NCBI RefSeq assembly: GCF_030269605.1
Contig: NZ_BSTQ01000014.1
Span: forward strand, 62,001-126,000
Origin: Lentzea sp. NBRC 105346
GTDB lineage: Bacteria > Actinomycetota > Actinomycetes > Mycobacteriales > Pseudonocardiaceae
Length of the DNA: 64,000 nucleotides
Reading direction: 5' to 3'
Shown here: positions 16,164 to 24,699 of the stretch, one piece after another
Position numbering within the stretch: position 1 is the first letter of the stretch
How the letters are laid out: every line of letters starts with the position of its first letter
Notes under the pieces: model-generated
Databases searched by the model: none
The model's input: the letters and a program-made list of their open reading frames with translations, nothing else
Told to the model about the DNA's origin: nothing
Translations under genes and position numbers: made by a program

Positions 16164-17828
16164 TTGATCCCACCGTCCTACCTCGGCCAGTTCCGCGAAC
16201 CCGAGGGATACCTGGACTTCGCCCGCTTCGGCCCGCCGTCGCACGCCGTCGTCTCGACCACCGCCCGGCTGCTGGAACAGGCCTCGCTCGCCGGTCCGTC
16301 CACTGTGGACACTCTGATGCGCGAGGAGCAGCGGGTCAAGGCGGCGGTGGCGCGACTGTGCGCGACCGACACCGACCACGTGGTGCTGACACCGAACACC
16401 AGCACCGGCCTCTTCCAGGCCGCGCTGGGCCTGACCGGCACGGTCATGTACTCGGTCGGCGAGTTCCCCTCGAACACCTACCCGTGGGTGCGCGCGGGCC
16501 TGCCGTCCGTCCGGCTGCCCGCGGGCCCGGTGACGGCGGACGTGGTGCGTTCGGCGTTGACCCCCGCGGTGACCGCGCTCTCGGTGTCCGCCGTCGACTT
16601 CCGCACCGGCTACCGCGCGGACCTGGCGGCACTGCGCGAGGCGGTCGGTGACCGGCTGCTGATCGTGGACGGCATCCAGGGCTTCGGCGTGGTCGACGAG
16701 CCGTGGGACGTGGCCGACGTACTGGTCGTCGGCGGTCAGAAGTGGCTGCGCGGCGGCTGGTCCACCGGGTTCGTCGTGCTGTCCGACCGCGCTCTGGAAC
16801 GCCTCACGCCCACGTTGTCCGGGTGGACGGGCGCGGTCGACGCCGGTCTGTTCGACAACTCCGTGCACGCCGCGGCGCCGGACGCCGCGTCGTGGTCGAT
16901 CACGAACCTCTCGCCGATCGCCTCCGCGGCCTTCGCGCAGGCCCTGGAGCTCGTCGAACTGGCGGGCGTGCCCGCGCTGGAGTCGCGGATCGCGGAGCAC
17001 GTGGGGGAGCTGGGCGAGATTGTCCGGTCGTGCGGCGGCGTCGTCGAGTCACTCGGCGGCTCCGGCATCTTCACGTTCTCCATCCCCGGCGTGTCGTCGT
17101 CTCTGGTCGGCACCGCGCTGGCCGACGAGGGCGTGACCGCCACCGTCCGGCCGGAACACGTCCGCCTGTCGCCCCACGCGTCGACGACCGTGGCGACCCT
17201 GGAACGCGTGCGCACGGCGTTGCGCTCGCTCGTCCCGAAACCAGCGGTCTCGGGCGCGCTGTCGGCGTTGATCCCGACGGTGAACTCGCTGGCCGCGGCG
17301 TTGGGACCGGGCACCGAGGTCGTGCTGCACGACCTGTCGCGCCTGCCGAACTCGATCGTCGCGATCGCCGGGGCGCTGACCGGCCGTGAGGTCGACGGCC
17401 CGATGACCGACCTGCTGCTCGGCCTCGTCCGCCGCGGCACCACCCAGGACCTGACCGACTACGAGACCTACGCGCCGGACGGCCGGGCGATCCGCTCCTC
17501 GACGGTGTTCGTGCGCGACTCCGCCGGTGTAGCGGTGGGGTGTCTCTGCGTGAACCGGCTCGCCGAGCACTCGGTGTCCGAGCCCGTCGAGTCGTTCCCG
17601 CAGGACGTCGACACGCTGCAACGGGTGCTCGTCGAGAAGGCGATCGCCGACGTGGGCGTGCCGGTGCCGTTGATGAAGAAGGTGCACAAGTCGCAGGTGG
17701 TGCGGGTGCTGGACGAGGCGGGGTTCTTCCTGATCCGTGACTCGGTCGACCACCTCGCGGGTGTGTTGGACGTGACGCGCTACACGATCTACAACTACCT
17801 CAACGAGGTGCGAGACTCGTCCGCGTGA
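16164..17828 (+). CDS. Class V aminotransferase fused to a YheO/DauR-type transcription regulator
   Basis: One 554-codon frame joins two families. Residues 1-350 are a class V PLP enzyme: Asp169 and Gln172 in IVDGIQGFG contact the cofactor and Lys193 in GGQKWLRGGW is the probable Schiff-base lysine. Residues 360-475 match the YheO-like PAS domain (TEVVLHDLSRLPNSIVAI, SSTVFVRDSAGVAVGCLCVN), and 490-550 the DauR-like helix-turn-helix (LDVTRYTIYNYLNEV). The order is the reverse of MocR/PdxR regulators. It follows an amino-acid importer by 2 nt, so it could sense or convert the imported compound and control the operon. TTG start; no internal stop. Confidence 0.85.
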   Translation: MIPPSYLGQFREPEGYLDFARFGPPSHAVVSTTARLLEQASLAGPSTVDTLMREEQRVKAAVARLCATDTDHVVLTPNTSTGLFQAALGLTGTVMYSVGEFPSNTYPWVRAGLPSVRLPAGPVTADVVRSALTPAVTALSVSAVDFRTGYRADLAALREAVGDRLLIVDGIQGFGVVDEPWDVADVLVVGGQKWLRGGWSTGFVVLSDRALERLTPTLSGWTGAVDAGLFDNSVHAAAPDAASWSITNLSPIASAAFAQALELVELAGVPALESRIAEHVGELGEIVRSCGGVVESLGGSGIFTFSIPGVSSSLVGTALADEGVTATVRPEHVRLSPHASTTVATLERVRTALRSLVPKPAVSGALSALIPTVNSLAAALGPGTEVVLHDLSRLPNSIVAIAGALTGREVDGPMTDLLLGLVRRGTTQDLTDYETYAPDGRAIRSSTVFVRDSAGVAVGCLCVNRLAEHSVSEPVESFPQDVDTLQRVLVEKAIADVGVPVPLMKKVHKSQVVRVLDEAGFFLIRDSVDHLAGVLDVTRYTIYNYLNEVRDSSA

Positions 17829-18202
17829 TCGATCGCGGCCCCGAGTTCGGCTCGTTCTGGACGGAACGGCATCTGTGCACCCTGACCACGCTGCGTCCGG
17901 ACGGGACGCCGCACGTCGTGCCCGTCGGCGTGACGCTCGACCAGGTGGACGGGGTCGCGCGCATCATCACCGACGCCTCGTCGTCGAAGGTGCGCAACGT
18001 GCGGGCGTCCGGGTACGCGTCGGTGTGCCAGGTGGACGGTCGCCGGTGGTCGACCCTGGAGGGGCCCGCGATCGTGACGGACGAACCGGGTGCCGTGCGC
18101 TCGGCAGAGGCCCGGTACGCGGCCCGGTACCGGACGCCTCGGGTGAACCCCACCCGCGTGGTCATCGAGATCAAGGTGCAGCGTGTCCTCGGCACCGTCT
18201 GA
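17825..18202 (+). CDS. PPOX/F420-type flavin-binding split-barrel protein
   Basis: This 125-residue protein resembles F420-dependent or FMN-binding pyridoxamine-phosphate-oxidase-like reductases (TLRPDGTPHVVPVG, SSSKVRNVRASGYASV). It overlaps the fusion protein by GTGA and is probably translated with it; it overlaps cobL by 20 nt. It may reduce a substrate with F420H2, but it lacks enough context to assign one. Promiscuous operon membership with both transport and cobalamin genes is notable. Confidence 0.8.
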   Translation: MIDRGPEFGSFWTERHLCTLTTLRPDGTPHVVPVGVTLDQVDGVARIITDASSSKVRNVRASGYASVCQVDGRRWSTLEGPAIVTDEPGAVRSAEARYAARYRTPRVNPTRVVIEIKVQRVLGTV

Positions 18203-19331
18203 GCTGCTGGTCGTCGGCATCGGGGCGGACGGGTGGGCCGGCCTGTCACCTCTGGCCCAGCAGGCGGTGTCCGCTCACCGCGTGCTGATGGGGGCGCGGC
18301 GACAGCTCGACCTGGTGCCGGGCGACTTCGTCCGCGTGGAGTGGCCCTCACCGTTGCTGCCCGCGCTGCCTTCGTTGCTGGAGCGGTATCCGGATGCTTG
18401 TGTGCTGGCCAGCGGCGATCCCATGTTCCATGGCATCGGGTCCACTTTGGTCCGGTTGGTCGGCCCCGACCGGGTGCGGGTGATTCCGCATCCGTCGTCG
18501 GTGTCGCTCGCCTGTGCCCGCCTCGGGTGGGCCTTGAACGACGTCGAGGTCGTCTCGCTGGTCGGCCGCCCGGCCGACCTCCTGCGCGCGGCTCTGCAGC
18601 CGGGCCGCAGGATTCTGGTGCTCGGCGGCGACCCGGCCGAGGTGGCGGCGCTGGCGGGTGAGATCACCGTGCTCGAACAGCTCGGCGGTCCGGCGGAACG
18701 CGTCGGCCCGTGGACCGGTGCCCCCGTCGACCCGTTGAACGTCATCGCGATCGACTACCGGGGTACCGGCCTGCCACGGGTCCCCGGTCTGCCGGACGAG
18801 GTGTTCGAGCACGACGGTCAGCTCACCAAACGTGAGATCCGCGCCGTGTCCCTGTCGGCGCTCGCGCCACTGCCCGGCCAGTTGCTGTGGGACGTCGGCG
18901 GGGGAGCGGGCTCGATCGCGATCGAGTGGGCCCGCACGCACCCGTCGTGCCGGGCGATCACCATCGAACAGCACGCCGAACGGGCCGCCCGGATCACTAC
19001 GAACGCCGCCGCCTTGGGTGTGCCCGGTGTCGTTGTCCACATCGGACGCGCACCGGAGGCGTTGGCGGGACTGGAAACGCCGGACGCGGTGTTCATCGGT
19101 GGCGGCGTGACCGTGCCGGGTGTGGTGGAAACCTGTTGGGAAGCCTTGTCCTCCGGCGGACGGCTGGTGGTGAACGCCGTGACGCTGGAGTCCGAAGCCG
19201 TGGTCGCCGCGTGGTACGCGAAGCTCGGCGGTGAGCTGACCCGGATCTCGGTGTCGCGCGGCTCGCCGGTCGGTGGGTTCACCGGGTGGCGGACGGCGAT
19301 GCCCGTGACGACTTGGAGCGTGGTCAAGTGA
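18183..19331 (+). CDS. cobL: Precorrin-6Y C5,15-methyltransferase (decarboxylating)
   Basis: This 382-residue bifunctional enzyme of aerobic cobalamin synthesis methylates C5 and C15 of precorrin-6B and decarboxylates the acetate chain. The N-terminal half (about 1-200) is the CbiE-like methylase (VVGIGADGWAGL, LASGDPMFHGIG). The C-terminal half (about 210-382) is CbiT-like with the SAM loop LLWDVGGGAGSIAIEWA. GTG 18183 starts within the preceding gene, and the stop overlaps cobM by GTGA. Confidence 0.93.
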   Translation: MSSAPSELLVVGIGADGWAGLSPLAQQAVSAHRVLMGARRQLDLVPGDFVRVEWPSPLLPALPSLLERYPDACVLASGDPMFHGIGSTLVRLVGPDRVRVIPHPSSVSLACARLGWALNDVEVVSLVGRPADLLRAALQPGRRILVLGGDPAEVAALAGEITVLEQLGGPAERVGPWTGAPVDPLNVIAIDYRGTGLPRVPGLPDEVFEHDGQLTKREIRAVSLSALAPLPGQLLWDVGGGAGSIAIEWARTHPSCRAITIEQHAERAARITTNAAALGVPGVVVHIGRAPEALAGLETPDAVFIGGGVTVPGVVETCWEALSSGGRLVVNAVTLESEAVVAAWYAKLGGELTRISVSRGSPVGGFTGWRTAMPVTTWSVVK

Positions 19332-20077
19332 CGGTCCACTTCATCGGCGCCGGACCGGGTGCCGCCGACCTGATCACGGTGCGGGGGCGCGACATCATCG
19401 CGTCTTCGCCGGTGTGCCTGTACGCGGGCGCGCTGGTGCCCGCCGAGGTGCTGACCTGGTGTCCCGCGGGTGCGCGGCTCGTCGACACGGCGTCGCTCAC
19501 GTTGGACGAGATCCTTGCGGAGATCGTCACGGCCCATTCGGCGGGGCACGACGTGGCGCGGCTGCACTCCGGCGACCCGTCGGTGTTCAGTGCGATGGCC
19601 GAGCAGATGCGTCGGCTGGAAGCCCTGGGGATTCCCTACGACGTGACGCCCGGCGTGCCCGCTTTCGCGGCGGCCGCGGCGTCGTTGAAACGCGAACTGA
19701 CCGTGCCCGGTGTCGGGCAGACCGTCGTGCTGACGCGGACCTCGCAGCGCGCCACGCCCATGCCGCCGGGTGAGGATCTCGGCACGCTGGGCGCGTCGCG
19801 ATCGACGATGGTGCTGCACCTGGCCGTGCAGCGGATCGCGTCGGTCGTGGAGGAGCTGATCCCGAACTACGGCGCTGACTGCCCGGTGGCCGTGGTCGCG
19901 TACGCCAGCCGTGCGGACGAGGTGATCCTGCGCGGGACGCTCGCGGACATCGCCTCGCAGGTGAACGCCGCCGGGATCAAGCGGACCGCGGTGATCGTCG
20001 TCGGGAAGGTGCTGACCGCGCACGACTTCCCGGACAGCCACCTGTACTCGGCCGACCGATGCCGGGCTCACGACTGA
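19328..20077 (+). CDS. cobM: Precorrin-4 C11-methyltransferase
   Basis: This 249-residue SAM-dependent methylase acts after cobJ in the aerobic pathway. Motifs of the uroporphyrin/precorrin methylase family are HFIGAGPGAADLITVRG at the start, ARLHSGDPSVFSA and the VTPGVPAF segment. The GTG at 19328 gives a 4-nt overlap with cobL. The stop overlaps, by 10 nt, the end of a convergent WXG100-type gene. Confidence 0.94.
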   Translation: MTVHFIGAGPGAADLITVRGRDIIASSPVCLYAGALVPAEVLTWCPAGARLVDTASLTLDEILAEIVTAHSAGHDVARLHSGDPSVFSAMAEQMRRLEALGIPYDVTPGVPAFAAAAASLKRELTVPGVGQTVVLTRTSQRATPMPPGEDLGTLGASRSTMVLHLAVQRIASVVEELIPNYGADCPVAVVAYASRADEVILRGTLADIASQVNAAGIKRTAVIVVGKVLTAHDFPDSHLYSADRCRAHD

Positions 20078-20772
20078 CGCGGACGGACCTTCCAGTCGCC
20101 GGTGTTCCCCACGCGGGTCTGCATCGGCACCACGTCCTCGATCTTCGCCACCTCGGTGGCCAGCGTGTCCATGGTCTTCTTGAACTCCCGGAGCTTGTCC
20201 ATGCACGTGGCGATCAGCTGACCCGCCTCGGTGAGGAAAACGCCCAGCAGCCGGTACATCTCCTTCTTGATGGCGCCGGCCGCCGCCGCGGCCGCGCCGT
20301 CGGCACCGGCCAGGCCGCCGACGATGATGTCGGTGATGTTCGACTCGATGACGGCCCAGGTGTTGGTGAGCTCGGCCGCGATCCGGGTGATCAGCTTGAT
20401 GAGCTCCCCGTAGCTGTTCGTGATGTTGCTCGCGCACTCGGACAGGGCCACCTGTGCCTTGCCGAACGTCTCCTTGAACTGGCCGACGCCGCCCTTGTAC
20501 TTGGTCAGCCAGTCCTGGTAGCCCGAGGCGGCGTCGCCGGTCCAGTAGTTGTCGACGTCGCTCGCCTGTTTCGTGAGCATTTCGTCCACATCGGACAGAG
20601 TTCGGATCGATGTGGGTGCCCACACCTCGGCGTACCGGTCCAGGGACGTGACGTCACCGACGATCATCTGGCGGATCCGGTCGAGCGTGGCGACGGGTTC
20701 GCTGAGGCCCAGAATGCTCGACCACTTGCGGATCTCGCCGTCCTGTTCCTGCGGATAGGGCACGGTGTCCAT
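20068..20772 (-). CDS. WXG100-like/type VII secretion-associated protein
   Basis: This 234-residue, mostly helical protein contains a WXG motif (DNYWTGDAASGYQDW) in a helical hairpin at about residues 70-130, then further helices. It resembles actinobacterial ESX/T7SS substrates of the larger kind. It is the last gene of a four-gene unit with two YbaB-like proteins, but no EccC, EccD or other secretion machinery is in the window, so secretion would need a system elsewhere. Confidence 0.65.
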   Translation of the reverse strand: MDTVPYPQEQDGEIRKWSSILGLSEPVATLDRIRQMIVGDVTSLDRYAEVWAPTSIRTLSDVDEMLTKQASDVDNYWTGDAASGYQDWLTKYKGGVGQFKETFGKAQVALSECASNITNSYGELIKLITRIAAELTNTWAVIESNITDIIVGGLAGADGAAAAAAGAIKKEMYRLLGVFLTEAGQLIATCMDKLREFKKTMDTLATEVAKIEDVVPMQTRVGNTGDWKVRPRQS

Positions 20773-20779
20773 GGGATCC

Positions 20780-21214
20780 TCAGTAGTCGGCTTTCGGGTT
20801 GGGACGGGGTAGCGGCGCGCCCCGCGGAGCCTCGCGTTGGGCGTCGATGTGCCCGAACTGCCGGTACTGCTCGTCGTCGGCGTTGACGTAGTGCTGAGCG
20901 ACCGACTGCATGATCACCGCGGCGTCCTCGGCGGCCTGGACCAGCTTGTCGAGGTGGTCGAGCACCTGGGTCACGCTGTCGTTGTAGCTGCCGCGCGCAC
21001 CCGACTCCTCGCCGAGGATGCCCATCCCGTAGTTGTTGAGGAACGTGCGGGAGAGCCCTTGTTTCGTCTGCCGGATCTCGATCGCCGCGTCCTGCAGGCC
21101 GTTGGCGGTGAGATACAGCTGTCTGGGCACCACGTGGTAGGTGCCGGCGTTGTGGGCGCGTTCGCGAGCCTTGCGCTGCGCCGGGTTGTCGGGGTTGATG
21201 AAACCGCTTGTCAT
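20780..21214 (-). CDS. Small WXG100/EspC-like type VII secretion substrate
   Basis: This 144-residue helical protein has a YxxxD motif (YVNAD near residue 112), the T7SS export signal, after two predicted helices, and a Pro-rich tail. It starts inside the preceding YbaB gene (4-nt overlap) and ends 7 nt before the WXG protein, so the two probably form a secreted pair. Exact family is not certain. Confidence 0.62.
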   Translation of the reverse strand: MTSGFINPDNPAQRKARERAHNAGTYHVVPRQLYLTANGLQDAAIEIRQTKQGLSRTFLNNYGMGILGEESGARGSYNDSVTQVLDHLDKLVQAAEDAAVIMQSVAQHYVNADDEQYRQFGHIDAQREAPRGAPLPRPNPKADY

Positions 21215-21510
21215 CGCATCGATTCCTGGAATGCCCTGCGTTGTTGTTCGACCGCGTCGCGGACGCGGTGTTCGGCTTCGCGCACGGCGGCCACGATCTT
21301 GTCCGCGAGCGCGCGTTCGCTGAGGAACCGCACGTCGTCGTTCAGCTGAACGCCGACGACCTGCCCGGAGGGCGTGATGGTGACCGAGCCGTAGCGTTCG
21401 ATCTCGACGGTGAACCGCTGTCTGCCGAGGGCCTCGACGCGGGACTTGTGCGCCCGGTACTTGTGGTTCAGGTCGGCGACGAGGTTCTCGAGCTCACTCG
21501 AGGACGCCAC
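21211..21510 (-). CDS. YbaB/EbfC family DNA-binding-like protein 1
   Basis: This 99-residue protein matches the YbaB/EbfC fold, with an N-terminal helix, a beta-hairpin (VEIERYGSVTITPSGQVVGVQL) and C-terminal helix. In actinobacteria such proteins commonly accompany WXG100 or ESX-like genes as possible chaperones or nucleoid proteins. It overlaps both neighbours. Confidence 0.75.
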   Translation of the reverse strand: MASSSELENLVADLNHKYRAHKSRVEALGRQRFTVEIERYGSVTITPSGQVVGVQLNDDVRFLSERALADKIVAAVREAEHRVRDAVEQQRRAFQESMR

Positions 21511-21832
21511 GGCTGTTCATCCTGTCGAAGTACTCCTCGTCGTCGGGGTCCGCGGCACGTCTCGCAGGTTCGTCGCCGGGCAGCCGGGCCAGGGCCGTGC
21601 GGGCCACGCCGATCGCCTCCACCAGATCGCGCTCGACCTGGCGCAGCACATGACCGCGCTGCCGCAGCGCGCCGTCGGCGATCCGCAGGCTCAGCAGCTC
21701 GCCGGTCCCGCTCACCACGGCGTGGACGCCGCCGTTGCCGGACGTGCCGGACGCCGTCCGCGGCCGCAGCTCCTCCTCGGCTCTGGTCAGCTCGTCGATC
21801 GCCGTGCTGATCCGCACCATGTCGCTCGTCAT
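21494..21832 (-). CDS. YbaB/EbfC family DNA-binding-like protein 2
   Basis: A 112-residue protein with the same layout as the next gene: N-terminal helix (STAIDELTRAEEELR), a beta segment (VHAVVSGTGELLSLRI) and a C-terminal helix, plus an acidic tail. Two tandem YbaB-like genes before two helical secretion-type proteins suggests they act as a pair. The ATG at 21832 is chosen because it follows GGGGAATGG; the frame is open further upstream. Confidence 0.7.
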   Translation of the reverse strand: MTSDMVRISTAIDELTRAEEELRPRTASGTSGNGGVHAVVSGTGELLSLRIADGALRQRGHVLRQVERDLVEAIGVARTALARLPGDEPARRAADPDDEEYFDRMNSRGVLE

Positions 21833-21905
21833 CCATTCCCCCTCGCCGACGAGTGTGTTGGGACGCCCCGGTCGCATCCAGCCTTTCGTTCGATTTGGAA
21901 ACGTC

Positions 21906-21911
21906 TAGGTT
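21906..21911 (+). promoter_or_regulatory. -10 box of a leaderless promoter for cobK
   Basis: TAGGTT matches TANNNT and ends 7 nt before the GTG at 21919. No Shine-Dalgarno sequence is present. Confidence 0.5.
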
Positions 21912-21918
21912 GGGCGGT

Positions 21919-22629
21919 GTGACTGTGCTGGTACTCGGCGGAACGGGCGAGGCCCGGCGCCTGGCTGCGCTGGTTCCCGTGATCTCGTCGCTCGCCGGGC
22001 GGGTGAGCGATCCACGCCTGCCCGACGGTGACGTGCGCGTCGGCGGGTTCGGCGGCGTCGACGGACTCGTGACCTGGTTGCGCGACAACGACATCAGCGC
22101 GGTCGTCGACGCCACGCACCCGTTCGCCCGCAAGATCACCGCGAACGCCTTCGAGGCCACCTCACGGTTGGGTCTGCCGTTCCTGATCCTGCGCCGGCCG
22201 GGGTTCGTCCAGGAGCCGGGTGACGACTGGCGGTGGGTGTCCTCCGTTGCCGAAGCCGCCGCTTCCCTGCCGGGCGAGCGCGTCTTTCTCACGACCGGGC
22301 GTCAGGACATCTCGGCGTTCGCCTCGTGCTCGCAGTGGTTCCTGGCGCGCATGGTCGAGCCGCCTGCTTCGCCGCTGCCGCAACGGATCCAGGTGCTGCT
22401 CGACCGCGGGCCGTTCACCGTGGACGGTGAGCTGGCGTTGCTGCGCGAGCACCGGATCGACGTGCTCGTCACCAAGGACAGCGGCGGCGAGATGACGTCC
22501 GCGAAGCTCGTCGCCGCTCGGAGGCTCGGGGTTCCGGTCGTGATCGTGCGACGGCCGCCACTGCCGGACGCGCCCGTGGTGGCGACCGTCGAGGAGGCCG
22601 TCAGCTGGCTGGGTACCGCCGGGGCGTGA
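21919..22629 (+). CDS. cobK: Precorrin-6A reductase
   Basis: This 236-residue NADPH-dependent enzyme reduces precorrin-6A to precorrin-6B (dihydro form) before cobL acts. The N-terminal nucleotide motif VLVLGGTGEARRLA, the central DATHPFARKITANAFEA and LVTKDSGG are characteristic. It is alone on the plus strand, leaderless by sequence, and its 3' end overlaps that of cobIJ by 29 nt. Confidence 0.93.
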   Translation: MTVLVLGGTGEARRLAALVPVISSLAGRVSDPRLPDGDVRVGGFGGVDGLVTWLRDNDISAVVDATHPFARKITANAFEATSRLGLPFLILRRPGFVQEPGDDWRWVSSVAEAAASLPGERVFLTTGRQDISAFASCSQWFLARMVEPPASPLPQRIQVLLDRGPFTVDGELALLREHRIDVLVTKDSGGEMTSAKLVAARRLGVPVVIVRRPPLPDAPVVATVEEAVSWLGTAGA

Positions 22630-24076
22630 ACACGACGCCCTGATCGGTCACCTGCGTCTGTGACGACCCGATGATCAGCAGGCACCGCATGTCGACCGTG
22701 CCCGGATCCAGCGACCCGAGCGTGACCACCCGGACCTCTTCCTGCTCCGATCCGACCGCGCGACCGACCACCACGGTGGTGTCCGGAGAGCGGTGGCGCA
22801 GCAACAGGTCGCGCATCTCGGCGACCTGGGTCGTGCGGACCGTGGACGCCGGGTTGTAGATCGCGATCACGAGGTCGGCGCGAGCCGCCGCTTCCAGCCG
22901 GTCGGCGATGACGTCCCACGGCTTCAGGCGATCGGAGAGCGACAGCACGCAGTAGTCATGCCCGAGCGGCGCGCCCACGCGGCTGGCCACGGCGTTGGCG
23001 GCGGTCACGCCCGGCAGGACGCGCACCCTGATGTCCGGGAACGCGGCGGCGACTTCGAGGACCGCGGTGGCCATCGCGAACACGCCCGGATCGCCCGATG
23101 ACACCACGGCGACCTTCTGGCCGCGTCGCGCCAGGTCGAGCGCGAACTCGGCCCGCTCGGACTCGACCTGGTTGTGCGACGCGTGCCGTGCCTGACCGGG
23201 CTTTGCCGGAACGCGCTTCAGATAGGTGGTGTAGCCGACGAGCGTGTCCGCTTCGTCGAGCGCTTGGCGCGCTTCGGGGGTGAGCCACTCCGGCCCGCCC
23301 GGTCCGAGACCCACCACCACAACGGAACCCGGCTGGTCGCACACCAACTCCACCATGTGCGGCAGTTCACGCGACCGGCTCGGCACCATCGCCAGCGAGA
23401 AGTAAGGCACGGATTCGGCATCGACTTCGGCGAGCGGTGATGTCCGCTGCTTGCCGGTCGTGGCGCGCTCGACGTACCACGCCTCGTCCAACCGCCCGGC
23501 TTCGTCGAGCGCGGCGCGCACACCCTCGAAAGTGCGGCCCAGCTTGAGGATCGCGGCCGAGTCGGTCTGCCGCAGCCGGCTCGCCAACTGCTCCTTCGGC
23601 AGCGTGCCCGGCAGGATCGTGAGCACCTCGTCGCGTTCGACCAACGGTGTGCCCAGCACGGCCGACGCGCCGCTCACCGACGTCACACCCGGCACGACCT
23701 CCCAGGGATACTTGTCCGCCAGGCGCTTGTGCATGTGCATGTACGAGCCGTAGAAGAACGGGTCGCCCGCGGCGAGCACGACGACGTCGCGGCCCGCGTC
23801 GAGGTGCGCGGCCAACCGGCCGGCCGCCTCCTCGTAGAAGGCGTCGATCTCGCCCTGGTAGTCGTCGGTGTCCTCGGTCGTCACCGGGTAGACGAGCTGT
23901 TCCTCGATCACCCCGTCGCGGAAGTACTGCGCCGCAATGGATCGCGCCACCGAACGCCCGTGGCGCGCCGAATGGTAGGCGACCACGGAAGCCGAGGAGA
24001 TGAGCCGGGCCGCCTTGACGGTCACCAGTTCCGGATCGCCCGGACCGAGGCCGACCCCGTACAACTTGCCCGTCAT
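22601..24076 (-). CDS. cobIJ: Precorrin-2 C20-methyltransferase / precorrin-3B C17-methyltransferase fusion
   Basis: This 491-residue protein joins CobI (1-240, KLYGVGLGPGDPELVTVKA) and CobJ (250-491, VVVVGLGPGGPEWLTPEA, SSGDPGVFAM). It methylates C20 of precorrin-2 and, after CobG acts, C17 with ring contraction. The fusion is a common actinobacterial arrangement. Its start overlaps the cobH stop (ATGA). Confidence 0.95.
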   Translation of the reverse strand: MTGKLYGVGLGPGDPELVTVKAARLISSASVVAYHSARHGRSVARSIAAQYFRDGVIEEQLVYPVTTEDTDDYQGEIDAFYEEAAGRLAAHLDAGRDVVVLAAGDPFFYGSYMHMHKRLADKYPWEVVPGVTSVSGASAVLGTPLVERDEVLTILPGTLPKEQLASRLRQTDSAAILKLGRTFEGVRAALDEAGRLDEAWYVERATTGKQRTSPLAEVDAESVPYFSLAMVPSRSRELPHMVELVCDQPGSVVVVGLGPGGPEWLTPEARQALDEADTLVGYTTYLKRVPAKPGQARHASHNQVESERAEFALDLARRGQKVAVVSSGDPGVFAMATAVLEVAAAFPDIRVRVLPGVTAANAVASRVGAPLGHDYCVLSLSDRLKPWDVIADRLEAAARADLVIAIYNPASTVRTTQVAEMRDLLLRHRSPDTTVVVGRAVGSEQEEVRVVTLGSLDPGTVDMRCLLIIGSSQTQVTDQGVVFTPRRYPAS

Positions 24077-24699
24077 TCGTCCTCGCTCGCGATCGCGTTG
24101 ATGGCGGCGACCGTCATGGCGCTGCCGCCCCGACGGCCGTGCACGACCAGGTACTCCAAGCCCAAATCGTTGGCGGCCAGGGCTTCCTTCGACTCCGCCG
24201 CGCCGATGAAGCCGACCGGGATGCCGAGCACAGCGGCCGGTTTCGGCGCTCCACCGGCGATCAGGTCGAGCAGGTGGAACAACGCGGTCGGCGCGTTGCC
24301 GATCGCGACCACGGCCCCCTCGAACCGATCGGCCAGCAACTCCAGTGCCGCAGCGCTCCGGGTGTTACCCAAAGCGGAAGCCAGCGACGACGTGCGCGGA
24401 TCACCAAGGAAACAGAGGACTTCGTTGTCCGCGGGCAGCCGGCGGCGCGTCACACCGGCCGCGACCATGTTGGCGTCACAGAGGATCGGGGCGCCGTCGA
24501 GCAACGCCTTGCGGGCGTTGCGCACGACGTCGGGGGAGTACGCGATGTCGCGCACCAGGTCGACCATGCCGCACGAGTGGATCATCCGCACGGCGACCCG
24601 CGCGACGTCGGTGGGCAGGCCGGACAGGTCCGCCTCCGCGCGGATGGTGGCGAAGGACTGGCGGTAGATCTCCTGCCCGTCCTTGATGTACTCCGTCAC
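24073..24699 (-). CDS. cobH: Precorrin-8X methylmutase
   Basis: This 208-residue enzyme migrates the C11 methyl group to C12, giving hydrogenobyrinate. The catalytic histidine lies in VRMIHSCGMVD near residue 43, and PVGFIGAAESKEAL is the family signature. GTG 24699 has a GAGGAG site in front. The gene overlaps cobG upstream and cobIJ downstream by 4 nt each. Confidence 0.95.
   Translation of the reverse strand: MTEYIKDGQEIYRQSFATIRAEADLSGLPTDVARVAVRMIHSCGMVDLVRDIAYSPDVVRNARKALLDGAPILCDANMVAAGVTRRRLPADNEVLCFLGDPRTSSLASALGNTRSAAALELLADRFEGAVVAIGNAPTALFHLLDLIAGGAPKPAAVLGIPVGFIGAAESKEALAANDLGLEYLVVHGRRGGSAMTVAAINAIASEDE

Noticed and set aside
14608..16173. Long open frame opposite the permease and ATPase genes
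   Set aside because: Both plus-strand genes have unmistakable family motifs; this is a shadow frame.
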